A DNA stretch of 64,000 bases from the NCBI RefSeq assembly GCF_029871235.1, contig NZ_SSOM01000055.1, forward strand, positions 1 through 64,000, read 5' to 3'. The DNA comes from Pseudomonas sp. BN411 (GTDB lineage: Bacteria > Pseudomonadota > Gammaproteobacteria > Pseudomonadales > Pseudomonadaceae). The notes beneath the pieces were generated by a model. The model did no database searches, was not told where the DNA came from, and saw only the letters and a list, made by a program, of their open reading frames with translations. Positions within the stretch are counted from its first letter, which is position 1, and every line of letters starts with the position of its first letter. Below, in pieces: positions 24,721-32,984 of this stretch. The position numbers were made by a program, and so were the translations under genes.

Positions 24721-25077
24721 ATGCGAAACCTCCTCGCTGTTCTTGCCCTCTCCCTGAGCCTGCCCGTCGCTGCCGGCGATACCGACCAGGTTGCCGCCGT
24801 CCAGGCCATGCAACAGCCCAATGCCGTCCTCATCGATGTACGCACCCCGGAAGAAATCGCCCAGGGCGCCATTCCTGGTGCGCGCAATATCGGCTTTGAA
24901 GAGATCGGCCAGCGAATCGCCGAAGTCGCCCCGGACAAGAACACGCCTATAGTCGTCTACTGCCGCAGCGGCCGTCGCTCCAGCATCGCCCAGGACACCC
25001 TGCAGGGCCTGGGCTACAGTCGAGTGATCAATGGCGGCGGCTACCTGGACCTGAAAACCGCACTTCACAAGGACTGA
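24721..25077 (+). CDS. Periplasmic rhodanese-domain protein
   Basis: 118 residues from ATG at 24721 (SD AAGGAG). Signal peptide MRNLLAVLALSLSLPVAAG, then a single rhodanese domain with LIDVRTPEEIAQGAIPGARNI and active-site Cys81 in VVYCRSGRRSS. It probably carries a persulfide or binds sulfur/thiol in the periplasm. It ends 3 bp before the cytochrome c gene, so the two are one operon, suggesting a sulfur-oxidation or sulfite-linked redox role (inference). Confidence 0.9.
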   Translation: MRNLLAVLALSLSLPVAAGDTDQVAAVQAMQQPNAVLIDVRTPEEIAQGAIPGARNIGFEEIGQRIAEVAPDKNTPIVVYCRSGRRSSIAQDTLQGLGYSRVINGGGYLDLKTALHKD

Positions 25078-25080
25078 TCG

Positions 25081-25878
25081 ATGCGCAATGCGCTGCTCGC
25101 ACTGCTGTTCTGCTTTCCCCCACTCCAAGCCGCCGAGCTGACCCTGGACCTGCCCGGCGGCTCCCGCACCTGGGAAACCGGCGCCCTGCTCGCCCACCCT
25201 CAGGCCAGGGAGGTGACCATCCCGGACGACGTCTCCTACAAGAAGACCATGCGCTATCGCGCCATCCCCCTCGCCGCACTGCTGGATGGCGTGACGCCGG
25301 AGCAGCATCTGCAGGCCGTGGCCCTGGACGGCTTTGCCGCCGAACTCACCGCTGCCCCGCTGCTGGCCACGAAGGGCTCCCAGGCCTGGCTGGCCATCGA
25401 AGACCCGGCCAGCCCCTGGCCTCCGCTCGCTGCCGGGAAGCCCAGCGCGGGCCCCTTCTACCTGGTCTGGACCGACCCCAAGGCCGCCCGCATCGGCCCG
25501 GAACAATGGCCCTACCAGGTGGCGCGCATCCGCTACCTACCCTCGGTGACTGAACGCTTTCCGGCCTTGCTCCCGGCCAACGACGCCAATGCCGAGGTCA
25601 AGGCCGGCTTCGCCCAATTCCAGAAGAACTGCCTGGCCTGTCACCGACTCAATGGCGCAGGCGACGCCCAGTTCGGGCCGGACCTGAACATCCCCCACAA
25701 CCCAACCGAATACCTCGCCGGCGACTTCCTCCCGCGCTACATCCGCGACCCGCAAAGCCTGCGCCGCTGGCCCGAGGGCAAGATGCCGGGGTTCTCGAAG
25801 GAAGCCATTACCGATGAAGAATTGGGGCAGCTGATCGGCTACCTGAAGCACATGGCGGGGAGGAAGGTGGCGCCCTAG
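25081..25878 (+). CDS. Periplasmic c-type cytochrome with N-terminal oxidoreductase-like domain
   Basis: 265 residues. Signal peptide (MRNALLALLFCFPPLQAAE). Residues about 20-165 resemble a molybdopterin-oxidoreductase-like beta domain (Pro/Trp-rich, PLAALLDGV, YLVWTDP, ARIRYLP). The C-terminal class I cytochrome c domain has the heme motif CLACH and the Met ligand in GKMPGF. It probably passes electrons from a periplasmic dehydrogenase. Paired with the rhodanese gene. The N-terminal domain lacks obvious molybdenum-ligand Cys residues, so it is likely structural. Confidence 0.85.
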   Translation: MRNALLALLFCFPPLQAAELTLDLPGGSRTWETGALLAHPQAREVTIPDDVSYKKTMRYRAIPLAALLDGVTPEQHLQAVALDGFAAELTAAPLLATKGSQAWLAIEDPASPWPPLAAGKPSAGPFYLVWTDPKAARIGPEQWPYQVARIRYLPSVTERFPALLPANDANAEVKAGFAQFQKNCLACHRLNGAGDAQFGPDLNIPHNPTEYLAGDFLPRYIRDPQSLRRWPEGKMPGFSKEAITDEELGQLIGYLKHMAGRKVAP

Positions 25879-25896
25879 CTAGCTGAAATCCCAGCC

Positions 25897-26268
25897 CTGT
25901 GGGGGCGATTTCAATCGCCAAGGAGGCCGAAGGTCTCCCCTCAAACTCCCTGCATTGCCCACCGGCCCTCACCCCAACCCTCTCCCAGAGGGAGAGGGGG
26001 CTGGCCGTGCCACGGACCAACTGTGGGGGCGATTTCAATCGCCAAGGAGGCCGAAGGGCTCCCCTTCAAACTCCCTGCATCACCCACCTGCCCTCACCCC
26101 AACCCTCTCCCACAAGTGGGAGAGGGAGCGGGCCGTGCCACGGACCAACTGTGGGGGCGATTTCAATCGCCAAGGAGGCCGAAGGTCTCCCCCTCAAACT
26201 CCCTGCATTGCCCACCTGCCCTCACCCCAACCCTCTCCCACAAGTGGGAGAGGGGGCTGGCCGTTCCA
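25897..26268. repeat. Three tandem copies of a roughly 125-bp intergenic repeat
   Basis: Copies start at 25897, 26021 and 26149 with TGTGGGGGCGATTTCAATCG. Each has a GGCGATTTCAATCGCC palindrome, a CTCACCCCAACCCTCTCCC segment and a GGGAGAGGG arm, ending GCCACGGACCAA. It fills the whole gap between the cytochrome c and Anbu genes (416 bp), with no other gene. It is a REP-like array in which each unit combines two repeat families seen elsewhere in the window. Confidence 0.85.
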
Positions 26269-26294
26269 CCTGGAGTTCCAACCCGGCTCGCGCT

Positions 26295-27026
26295 CTACAC
26301 GTTGTACTCCACCGGCGGCGGCGGCAGTTCGCCGATCAGCTCCTGCAGCCCTTCGGCCCATTGGCGGCGGATGTCGGCGAAGTACTTGTCTTCCTCCGTC
26401 ACCCGGTAGCCGGCCGGCAGGATCAGGCTGTCGCGGTGATAGACCAGCAGGTCCAGCGGCATCCCCACCGACAGGTTGCTTCGGATGGTGGAATCGAACG
26501 ACACCAGGGCACAGCGCAGGCCCTCTTCCAGGCTGGTGTCGAACTCCAGGTTGCGGTCGAGGATCGGCTTGCCGTACTTGCTCTCCCCCAGTTGCAGGAA
26601 GGGTGTGTCCACGGTGGCCTGAATGAAGTTGCCCTGGGGGTAGATGCTGTAGAGATCCGGCGGATTGCCGGCGATCTGCCCGCCCACCAGGAAGGAGCAG
26701 GTCAGGTCGGTATTGCCGGCCAGCGGTGCGCCGTCGCGGGCGATCACCTCACGAATGGTCTCGGCCACCAGCGCGGTGGCGTCGTAGAGGGTTGGCACGT
26801 TGTGCAGGTTCGGCTTGGGGCCGTTCAGGCGCTGCTTGAGCAGGTTCACCACCGACTGCGAGGTCGCCAGGTTGCCAGCGCTCTGCAGCACGATCAGCCG
26901 CTCCCCCGTGACGCCGAAAGAGTAGAGCTTGCGGAAGGTGGCGATGTGGTCGATGCCCGCATTGGTGCGCGAGTCGGACACGAACACCAGGCCGTCGGCC
27001 AGGTGCATCGCGACGCAATAGGTCAT
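26295..27026 (-). CDS. Anbu-type proteasome-like peptidase
   Basis: 243 residues from ATG at 27026, not the longer frame. The start gives MTYCVAMHLADGLVFVSDSR, so Met removal exposes Thr as the N-terminal nucleophile, as in proteasome beta/HslV relatives. SDSRTNAGIDHIATFRKLY and FLVGGQIAG are Anbu-typical. Anbu (bacterial proteasome-like homologue) assembles into a lock-washer helix or ring with poorly known substrates. It is the last gene of the ATP-grasp/alpha-E/transglutaminase operon, a conserved association across bacteria, 105 bp after the transglutaminase gene. Confidence 0.92.
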   Translation of the reverse strand: MTYCVAMHLADGLVFVSDSRTNAGIDHIATFRKLYSFGVTGERLIVLQSAGNLATSQSVVNLLKQRLNGPKPNLHNVPTLYDATALVAETIREVIARDGAPLAGNTDLTCSFLVGGQIAGNPPDLYSIYPQGNFIQATVDTPFLQLGESKYGKPILDRNLEFDTSLEEGLRCALVSFDSTIRSNLSVGMPLDLLVYHRDSLILPAGYRVTEEDKYFADIRRQWAEGLQELIGELPPPPVEYNV

Positions 27027-27131
27027 GCCGGTTCTCCTTGTTGAGGCTCTCTCCGTCGTAAGTCCGGCCACCTGCCCTTGCGGGCTGGCAGTAAGGGGCG
27101 GCCGGCGCTGGGGAAAGCCTGGAAAGTCGCG

Positions 27132-27929
27132 TTACTGCGTCTGCACCAACATCAGCGGCGGCGCATCCACCTTCGCGTGCATCTGTTCACCACCACCGCC
27201 CCGGCGCATGCCGCGCACCGGGCAGGCGTCGAGGTAATCCAGGCCCACCGCCAGCTTCAGGTGACGCTCAGGACGGGACAGATTGTTGGTCACGTCGAAG
27301 CTGTACCAGGCATCGCCCAGCCAGGCCTCGGCCCAGGCGTGGCTGGCCAGGTTCTGGTCATTGCCCTGGTAGAGGTAGCCCGACACAAAGCGCGCCGGCA
27401 CGCCCAGGCTGCGGGCGCAGGCGAGGAAAGCGTGGGTATGGTCCTGGCAGACACCAGCGCGGCCGGCAAAGGCCTCCGCGGCCGTGCTGTCGAGGCGCGT
27501 CACGCCCCTCTTGAAGGGCATCTGCTCATGCAGGGCTTCCATCAGTTCGATCAATCCGCTGCGGTCCCGACGGCTACCGCATTGAAGGGCGGCGAACTCG
27601 CGCAGGGCCTCGTCGGCGGTGGTCAGGCGGGTGAAGCGCAGGAACGGCAGGGCCGAATGCTTGTCGTGCTCGGCTTCGCGCCGCTCGTCGATCTCCACCT
27701 GGCCACGGGCGCTGATGACGATGGCGTCATGGGGCTCGTCCAGGGTCAGCACATGAAGGATGTTGCCGAAGGGGTCGACCTGCGCGCGCACCGGATGCGG
27801 CAGCGTGAGCTGCCAGCTGAGCACATGCTGGCGTTCGCTTTCCTGGGGTGTCAGGCGCAGGTACTGGATGCTGGCGCGGACCTGGTCGTCGTAGCGGTAG
27901 GTGGTGTCGTGGCGGATGGACAGTTTCAT
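27132..27929 (-). CDS. Transglutaminase-like superfamily protein (Anbu operon)
   Basis: 265 residues. N-terminal beta domain (MKLSIRHDTTYRYDDQVRASIQYLRLTPQ), then the transglutaminase-like core with catalytic Cys in GRAGVCQDHTHAFLACAR, His in ASHAWAEAWLG and Asp in WYSFDVTNN. Bacterial members act as peptidases or crosslinkers of gamma-glutamyl/amide bonds. Start ATG overlaps the alpha-E stop by 4 bp (ATGA), so translation is coupled. It probably works with the Anbu peptidase and ATP-grasp ligase on a common peptide product. Confidence 0.92.
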   Translation of the reverse strand: MKLSIRHDTTYRYDDQVRASIQYLRLTPQESERQHVLSWQLTLPHPVRAQVDPFGNILHVLTLDEPHDAIVISARGQVEIDERREAEHDKHSALPFLRFTRLTTADEALREFAALQCGSRRDRSGLIELMEALHEQMPFKRGVTRLDSTAAEAFAGRAGVCQDHTHAFLACARSLGVPARFVSGYLYQGNDQNLASHAWAEAWLGDAWYSFDVTNNLSRPERHLKLAVGLDYLDACPVRGMRRGGGGEQMHAKVDAPPLMLVQTQ

Positions 27930-28876
27930 ACAGCCTCCAGATACGAGCTATGGATGGCACGGGCAAGTTGCCGGACCAGCAGGATGAAATCGGTGAGCCA
28001 GGTATGCAGGCCTTCGTCGAGGATCTCGTCGATGGCGGTGTAGCGCAGCCGCGCGTCCAGCTCGGCGGCCAGACGCTGGGCCGGGCGGCCGTTATCGCCC
28101 GGCAGGTGGGAAAGGATGTGGTTCAACTCTTCCATGCAGGCCCGCAGCGAACGCGGTACATCAGCGCGCAGCAGCAGGAGTTCGGATATCTGGCGGGCAT
28201 CCGGGGAACCCCGGTAGACCTCGGTGTAGGCCTCGAAGGAAGACAGGGCGCGAAGCAAGGCGCTCCACTGGTAATAGCCGCGTGCGGAGAGGTCGCTGAC
28301 CTCCTCCGACTCTTCGCCAAACATCTCGTAGCGCGAGTCCAGCAGGCGCAAGGTGTTGTCCGCCCGCTCGATGAAGGTGCCCAGGCGGATGAAGCTGTAG
28401 GCCTCGCCACGCATGATGGTGCCGTAGGTGGCGCCACGGAACAGGTGCGAGCGCTCTTTCACCCACTCGCAGAAACGGCTGATTCCGTAACGGCCTAGCC
28501 CTTCGCTGGAGATGTTCAGCATCTCCAGCCAGGTGGCATTGATGTTCTCCCAGATGTCGGCGGTGATCCGACCGCGCACGGCATGGGCATTGATACGCGC
28601 GGCGCGCAGGCAGCTGAAGATGCTCGCCTGGTTGTCGGCGTCGAGCGCGAAGAAGTGCAGCATGCGCGCCGCGTTCAGCTCGCCGTGACGCTCCTGGTAC
28701 AGCTCCAGGGTGCCGGTGCTGAGCAGCGACATGGCCAACTCGTCCAGGCCATCGCCGCGCCCGTCCTGGGGCATCAGCGACAGCGAGTAGCTGACGTCCA
28801 GCATGCGCGCCAGGTTCTCCGCGCGCTCCAGGTAACGCGACATCCAGTAAAGCTCGGAGGCAGTTCTGCTCAGCAT
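27926..28876 (-). CDS. Alpha-E domain-containing protein
   Basis: 316 residues, mostly helical. The N-terminus MLSRTASELYWMSRYLERAENLARMLDV is the hallmark of the alpha-E family, with TYGTIMRGEAYSFIRLGTFIERADNTLRLLDSRY further on. The family is found with ATP-grasp, transglutaminase and Anbu genes; no reaction is established. It starts 2 bp after the ATP-grasp stop. Likely a scaffold or modifying partner of the ATP-grasp protein. Confidence 0.92.
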   Translation of the reverse strand: MLSRTASELYWMSRYLERAENLARMLDVSYSLSLMPQDGRGDGLDELAMSLLSTGTLELYQERHGELNAARMLHFFALDADNQASIFSCLRAARINAHAVRGRITADIWENINATWLEMLNISSEGLGRYGISRFCEWVKERSHLFRGATYGTIMRGEAYSFIRLGTFIERADNTLRLLDSRYEMFGEESEEVSDLSARGYYQWSALLRALSSFEAYTEVYRGSPDARQISELLLLRADVPRSLRACMEELNHILSHLPGDNGRPAQRLAAELDARLRYTAIDEILDEGLHTWLTDFILLVRQLARAIHSSYLEAV

Positions 28877-28878
28877 GC

Positions 28879-30288
28879 TCAGTCCTCCACGATCCAGGTG
28901 TCCTTGGTACCGCCGCCCTGGGACGAGTTCACCACCAGGGAGCCTTCACGCAGCGCCACGCGGGTCAGGCCGCCGGGCACCAGGCGGGTTTCCCGGCCGG
29001 AGAGCACGAAGGGCCGCAGGTCGATGTGGCGCGGGGCGATGCCCTTATCGACGAAGGTCGGGCAGGTGGACAGGCACAGCGTGGGCTGGGCGATGTAGGC
29101 CTCGGGGCGGGCCTTGAGGCGCTCGCGGAAGGTTTCGATCTCCTTGGCGCTGGCCGCCGGCCCCACCAGCATGCCGTAGCCGCCGGAACCCTGGGTTTCC
29201 TTGACCACCAGCTCGGGCAGGTTGGCCAGCACGTGGGAGAGTTCTTCAGGCTTGCGGCATTGCCAGGTGGGCACGTTCTTCAGGATGGGTTCCTCGTCCA
29301 GATAGAAACGGATCATGTCGCCGACGTAGGGGTAGATCGACTTGTCGTCTGCCACGCCGGTGCCGATGGCGTTGGCCAGCACCACGTTGCCGGAGCGGTA
29401 GGCGGCCAGCAGGCCGGGCACGCCGAGCATGGATTCCGGGTTGAAGGCCAGCGGGTCGAGGAAGGCGTCGTCCAATCGGCGGTAGATCACGTCCACCGGC
29501 TGCGGTCCCGCCGTGGTGCGCATGAACACGCGGTCGTCACGGACGAACAGGTCGGCCCCTTCCACCAGCTCCACGCCCATCTCGCGGGCGAGGAAGGCGT
29601 GTTCGAAATAGGCGCTGTTGAAGCGCCCCGGGGTCAGGACCACCACGCTGGGGTTGTCCAGCGGGCTGGAGCTTTTCAGCGTGTCCAGCAGCAGGTTCGG
29701 GTAGTGATCGATGGGGGCGACGCGCTGGGCGGCGAAGAGCTCGGGGAACAGCCGCATCATCATCTTGCGGTCTTCGAGCATGTAGCTGACGCCGCTGGGC
29801 GTGCGCAGGTTGTCTTCCAGCACGTAGTAGGTGCCATCGCCATCGCGCACCAGGTCCACCCCGGCGATGTGGGCGTAGATATCGCGGTGCAGGTCGAGGC
29901 CCTGCATGGCGATCTGGTAGCCCTCGTTGGCCAGCACCTGTTCGGCGGGAATGATCCCGGCCTTGATGATCCGCTGGCTGTGATAGAGGTCGGCGAGGAA
30001 CATGTTCAGCGCCTTGACGCGCTGGATGCAGCCCTTCTCAACCACTCGCCACTCGCTCATGGGGATGGCGCGGGGAATGGTGTCGAAGGGGATCAGGCGC
30101 TCGGTGCCCTGTTCGTCGCCATAGAGGGTGAAGGTGATACCGGCGCGATGGAACAGCAGGTCGGCCTCGCGACGCCGCTGAGCAAGCGACTCCTGGGGCG
30201 TGTCCGCCAGCCAGCGTGCGAATTCCCGGTAGTGCGGACGGCATTCGCCACTCGCGTCATACATCTCGTCATAAAAGGTGCGGGACAT
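28879..30288 (-). CDS. Circularly permuted type 2 ATP-grasp protein
   Basis: 469 residues from ATG at 30288 (SD AAGGAGTT). The upstream part of the longer frame is not conserved-looking. Conserved parts: YGDEQGTERLIPFDTIPR, YYVLEDNLRTPSGVSYMLEDR, VVVKETQGSGGYGMLVGP and RHIDLRPFVLSG, which carry the ATP-binding ATP-grasp motifs in permuted order. This family probably makes peptide or amide bonds with ATP. It is the first gene of the Anbu operon, so the operon promoter lies in 30289 onward. Confidence 0.93.
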   Translation of the reverse strand: MSRTFYDEMYDASGECRPHYREFARWLADTPQESLAQRRREADLLFHRAGITFTLYGDEQGTERLIPFDTIPRAIPMSEWRVVEKGCIQRVKALNMFLADLYHSQRIIKAGIIPAEQVLANEGYQIAMQGLDLHRDIYAHIAGVDLVRDGDGTYYVLEDNLRTPSGVSYMLEDRKMMMRLFPELFAAQRVAPIDHYPNLLLDTLKSSSPLDNPSVVVLTPGRFNSAYFEHAFLAREMGVELVEGADLFVRDDRVFMRTTAGPQPVDVIYRRLDDAFLDPLAFNPESMLGVPGLLAAYRSGNVVLANAIGTGVADDKSIYPYVGDMIRFYLDEEPILKNVPTWQCRKPEELSHVLANLPELVVKETQGSGGYGMLVGPAASAKEIETFRERLKARPEAYIAQPTLCLSTCPTFVDKGIAPRHIDLRPFVLSGRETRLVPGGLTRVALREGSLVVNSSQGGGTKDTWIVED

Positions 30289-30728
30289 GCCTAACTCCTT
30301 GTCGCCACGGGCTTCTACGCCATCGCAAGCCCCGTGCCATCGCAACAACCGTATGTATTTCAACAACTTGCAGCACACGCACAGTCATCGCGCCCCAGAC
30401 TGGTGCAGCCCGCTAAGCGGAACTGACCAGCTCGCCCTATTAGGCGGCGGTACCGGGTTTGACGGATTACAGCGGTGGGGTGTTCAACCTGGTCACGCCG
30501 GGGGCACCAGCTTCCCTGGATCAGACAGTCTAGTCCGGGCACGCAAAGCCCCTAGGGTCCGATTGTTCTATGCATATGTTGCGATTTTGAAACGGCCGCA
30601 ATCGCGCCGACCTACGGTCATGAGCGTCCCGCTATGGACGGCATAGCCCGGCCACATTTTCCAAGGTCACGGGAGCCTTCCATACTTGCCCTATCCGATG
30701 CCTCCCCCTGCCCCGGAGCACCCCTGCC
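30289..30728. other. Divergent intergenic region, 440 bp
   Basis: No coding sequence, REP or terminator could be supported. It must hold the divergent promoters of the Anbu operon and the peroxiredoxin gene, but no clear -35/-10 pair stands out. Confidence 0.4.
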
Positions 30729-31280
30729 ATGCTCACCATTGGAGACAAGCTGCCGGCATTCGACATGCTGGCGGTGGACCACGACTCGGAACACGCGGCC
30801 AGCCCTGAGCACGCGTTCAAGCGGGTCAACCAGGACAGCTATCTCGGCAAGTGGAAAGTGCTGTTCTTCTGGCCCAAGGATTTCACCTTCGTCTGCCCGA
30901 CCGAGATCAAGGCATTCGGTGACCTGCTGGAGCAATTCAACGACCGCGACACCCTGCTGATTGGCGCCTCCACCGACAGCGAGTTCGTCCACCTCGCGTG
31001 GCGACGTGACCACAAGGACCTGAAAGGGCAGAGTTTCCCCTGGCTGGCAGACATCAAGCACGAACTGGCCGGCGCCCTCGGCATTATCGATCGGCGCGAA
31101 GGCGTTGCCCTGCGCGCGACCTTCATCATCGATCCGGACAACGTCATCCGGCATGTCTCGGTGAACGACCTGCTGGTGGGCCGCAATCCGCAGGAAACCC
31201 TGCGCCTGCTCGATGCCCTGTTGACGGAGGAGTTGTGTCCCTGCAACTGGCACAAGGGGGAGGCGACGCTGCATTACTGA
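30729..31280 (+). CDS. AhpC-type typical 2-Cys peroxiredoxin
   Basis: 183 residues. Peroxidatic Cys56 in KDFTFVCPTEI and a C-terminal CPC pair (Cys170, Cys172) in ELCPCNWHKGE, as in the AhpC group that pairs with AhpD rather than AhpF. It reduces hydroperoxides and peroxynitrite in the cytosol. No ahpD or ahpF gene is adjacent. The reducing partner is unknown. Single gene. Confidence 0.92.
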   Translation: MLTIGDKLPAFDMLAVDHDSEHAASPEHAFKRVNQDSYLGKWKVLFFWPKDFTFVCPTEIKAFGDLLEQFNDRDTLLIGASTDSEFVHLAWRRDHKDLKGQSFPWLADIKHELAGALGIIDRREGVALRATFIIDPDNVIRHVSVNDLLVGRNPQETLRLLDALLTEELCPCNWHKGEATLHY

Positions 31281-31304
31281 GCGGACCACGGGAGGCCGGT
31301 GTTT

Positions 31305-31392
31305 TGTGGGGGCGAATTCATTCGCTATGGGCAACGCCGTTGCCCCCGAGGCCGAACCTGCGGTCCGGTCAGCGAATGAATTCGCCCCCACA
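31305..31392. repeat. REP-like inverted pair
   Basis: TGTGGGGGCGAATTCATTCGC ... GCGAATGAATTCGCCCCCACA, an inverted pair separated by about 46 bp between the peroxiredoxin and ydcS genes. Same family as 37361, 44960, 46799 and 54223. Confidence 0.85.
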
Positions 31393-31564
31393 GGAAAGCG
31401 AGAGCAAAGCGCCACCAGCCCCTGTCCTTGTCAGCCCCAAAGCCCCGAACTACGCTGCTCAATGCGAGCAGCGGCCGTGTTTTTCGGCTCGCTTTCAGCG
31501 CACCGCCGACGGCATGCAGTTCCGCCGAACAGGCTCCGCACGTCATGTACAACAGGAGTCGATA

Positions 31565-32716
31565 ATGCCTTCGCTCAAACCCGTGTTCCTTTCATTCGCC
31601 GTCAGTTGCGCCTGCCTCACCGCTTCAGCCCAGGCCGCCGAACCGTTGAAGCAGGTCGGCCAGGGCGAAGGCCAGCTCGACATCATTGCCTGGCCCGGCT
31701 ACATCGAGCGCGGCGAGTCGGACAAGAACTACGACTGGGTCACCCAGTTCGAAAAAGAAAGCGGCTGCAAGGTCAACGTGAAGACCGCCGCCACCTCCGA
31801 CGAGATGGTCAGCCTGATGGCCAAGGGCGGCTACGACCTGGTCACCGCCTCCGGCGATGCTTCCCTGCGTTTGGTGTTCGGCAAGCGCGTGCAGCCGATC
31901 AACACCGCGCTGATCCCCAATTGGAAAACCCTCGACGAACGTCTCCAGGACGCGCCCTGGCACACGGTCGACGGCGTGCACTACGGCACGCCGTACCAGT
32001 GGGGGCCGAACCTGCTGATGTACAACACCAATCTGTTCAAGAAGGCGCCGGACAGTTGGGCGGTGGTCTTCGAACCCCAGCAACTGGCCGACGGCAAGCC
32101 GAACAAGGGTCGCGTGCAGGCCTACGACGGCCCCATCTATATCGCCGACGCCGCCCTCTACCTGAGGAGCGCCAGGCCGGAGCTGGGCATCAAGGACCCG
32201 TACCAGCTCACCGAGGACCAGTACGCGGCGGCCCTCGACCTGCTGCGCAAACAGCACAGCCTGGTGCACCGCTACTGGCACGACGCGACGGTACAGATGA
32301 GCGACTTCAAGAACGAAGGCGTGGCCGCCTCCAGCACCTGGGGCTACATGGCCAACACCCTGAAAGCCGAGAAGCAGCCGGTTGAAACCGTGTTCCCGAA
32401 AGAAGGGGTCACTGGCTGGGCCGACACCACCATGCTGCACGTCGACGCCAAGCACCCGAACTGCGCCTACAAGTGGATGGACTGGTCCCTGCAGCCCAAG
32501 GTCCAGGGTGACCTCGCTGCCTGGTTCGGCTCCCTGCCTGTGGTCGCCAAGGGCTGCACCAGCAGCGAACTCCTCGGTGCCAGCGGTTGCGCCACCAATG
32601 GTTACGACCAATTCGACCAGATCGCCTTCTGGAAAACTCCGGAAGCCCAGGGCGGGAAGTTTGTCCCGTATAGCCGGTGGACCCAGGACTACATCGCGAT
32701 TATGGGCGGCCGCTGA
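31565..32716 (+). CDS. ydcS: Periplasmic substrate-binding protein of polyamine-type ABC importer (YdcS-like)
   Basis: 383 residues from ATG at 31565 (SD AGGAG). Signal peptide MPSLKPVFLSFAVSCACLTASAQAA, then the SBP fold of the PotD/PotF class (QLDIIAWPGYIERG, YDLVTASGDASLRLV, PYQWGPNLLMYNTN, AASSTWGYMANTL). It delivers its ligand to the YdcU/V permease. With patD downstream the best guess is putrescine or a related diamine. E. coli YdcS is 381 residues. A 268-bp repeat-filled gap follows. Confidence 0.9.
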   Translation: MPSLKPVFLSFAVSCACLTASAQAAEPLKQVGQGEGQLDIIAWPGYIERGESDKNYDWVTQFEKESGCKVNVKTAATSDEMVSLMAKGGYDLVTASGDASLRLVFGKRVQPINTALIPNWKTLDERLQDAPWHTVDGVHYGTPYQWGPNLLMYNTNLFKKAPDSWAVVFEPQQLADGKPNKGRVQAYDGPIYIADAALYLRSARPELGIKDPYQLTEDQYAAALDLLRKQHSLVHRYWHDATVQMSDFKNEGVAASSTWGYMANTLKAEKQPVETVFPKEGVTGWADTTMLHVDAKHPNCAYKWMDWSLQPKVQGDLAAWFGSLPVVAKGCTSSELLGASGCATNGYDQFDQIAFWKTPEAQGGKFVPYSRWTQDYIAIMGGR

Positions 32717-32853
32717 ACTGGCTGCGCGACCTGATGGCTGCGTTGCGTCCTCGCTCGGCGCGTTGCCTACCAGAAGGTATGTCTCGCGCCTCGCTGCGGG
32801 GCGCCTTGCCCTCAGGCCGCTCGCTCAGTCCAGCCCGTAGCACGATGCAACCT

Positions 32854-32959
32854 CCCCTCTCCCTCTGGGAGAGGGGCCGGGGCGGGCCGCGTTCGGATGA
32901 GGGTAGCTCGGCAACGCACGGTGCTTCTCTCTCCCCAGCCCTCTCCCGGAGGGAGAGGG
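32854..32959. repeat. CCCTCTCCC/GGGAGAGGG repeat in ydcS-ydcT gap
   Basis: Two palindromes, CCCCTCTCCCTCTGGGAGAGGGG (32854-32876) and CCCTCTCCCGGAGGGAGAGGG (32939-32959), inside the operon. The flanking 32717-32840 contains no gene. Confidence 0.8.
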
Positions 32960-32984
32960 AGCAAAGCCCTCCGGAGCCATACCT

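Noticed and set aside
25897-26268. CRISPR array
   Set aside because: Repeat units are about 125 bp with no short unique spacers and no cas genes; these are REP-like composite repeats.
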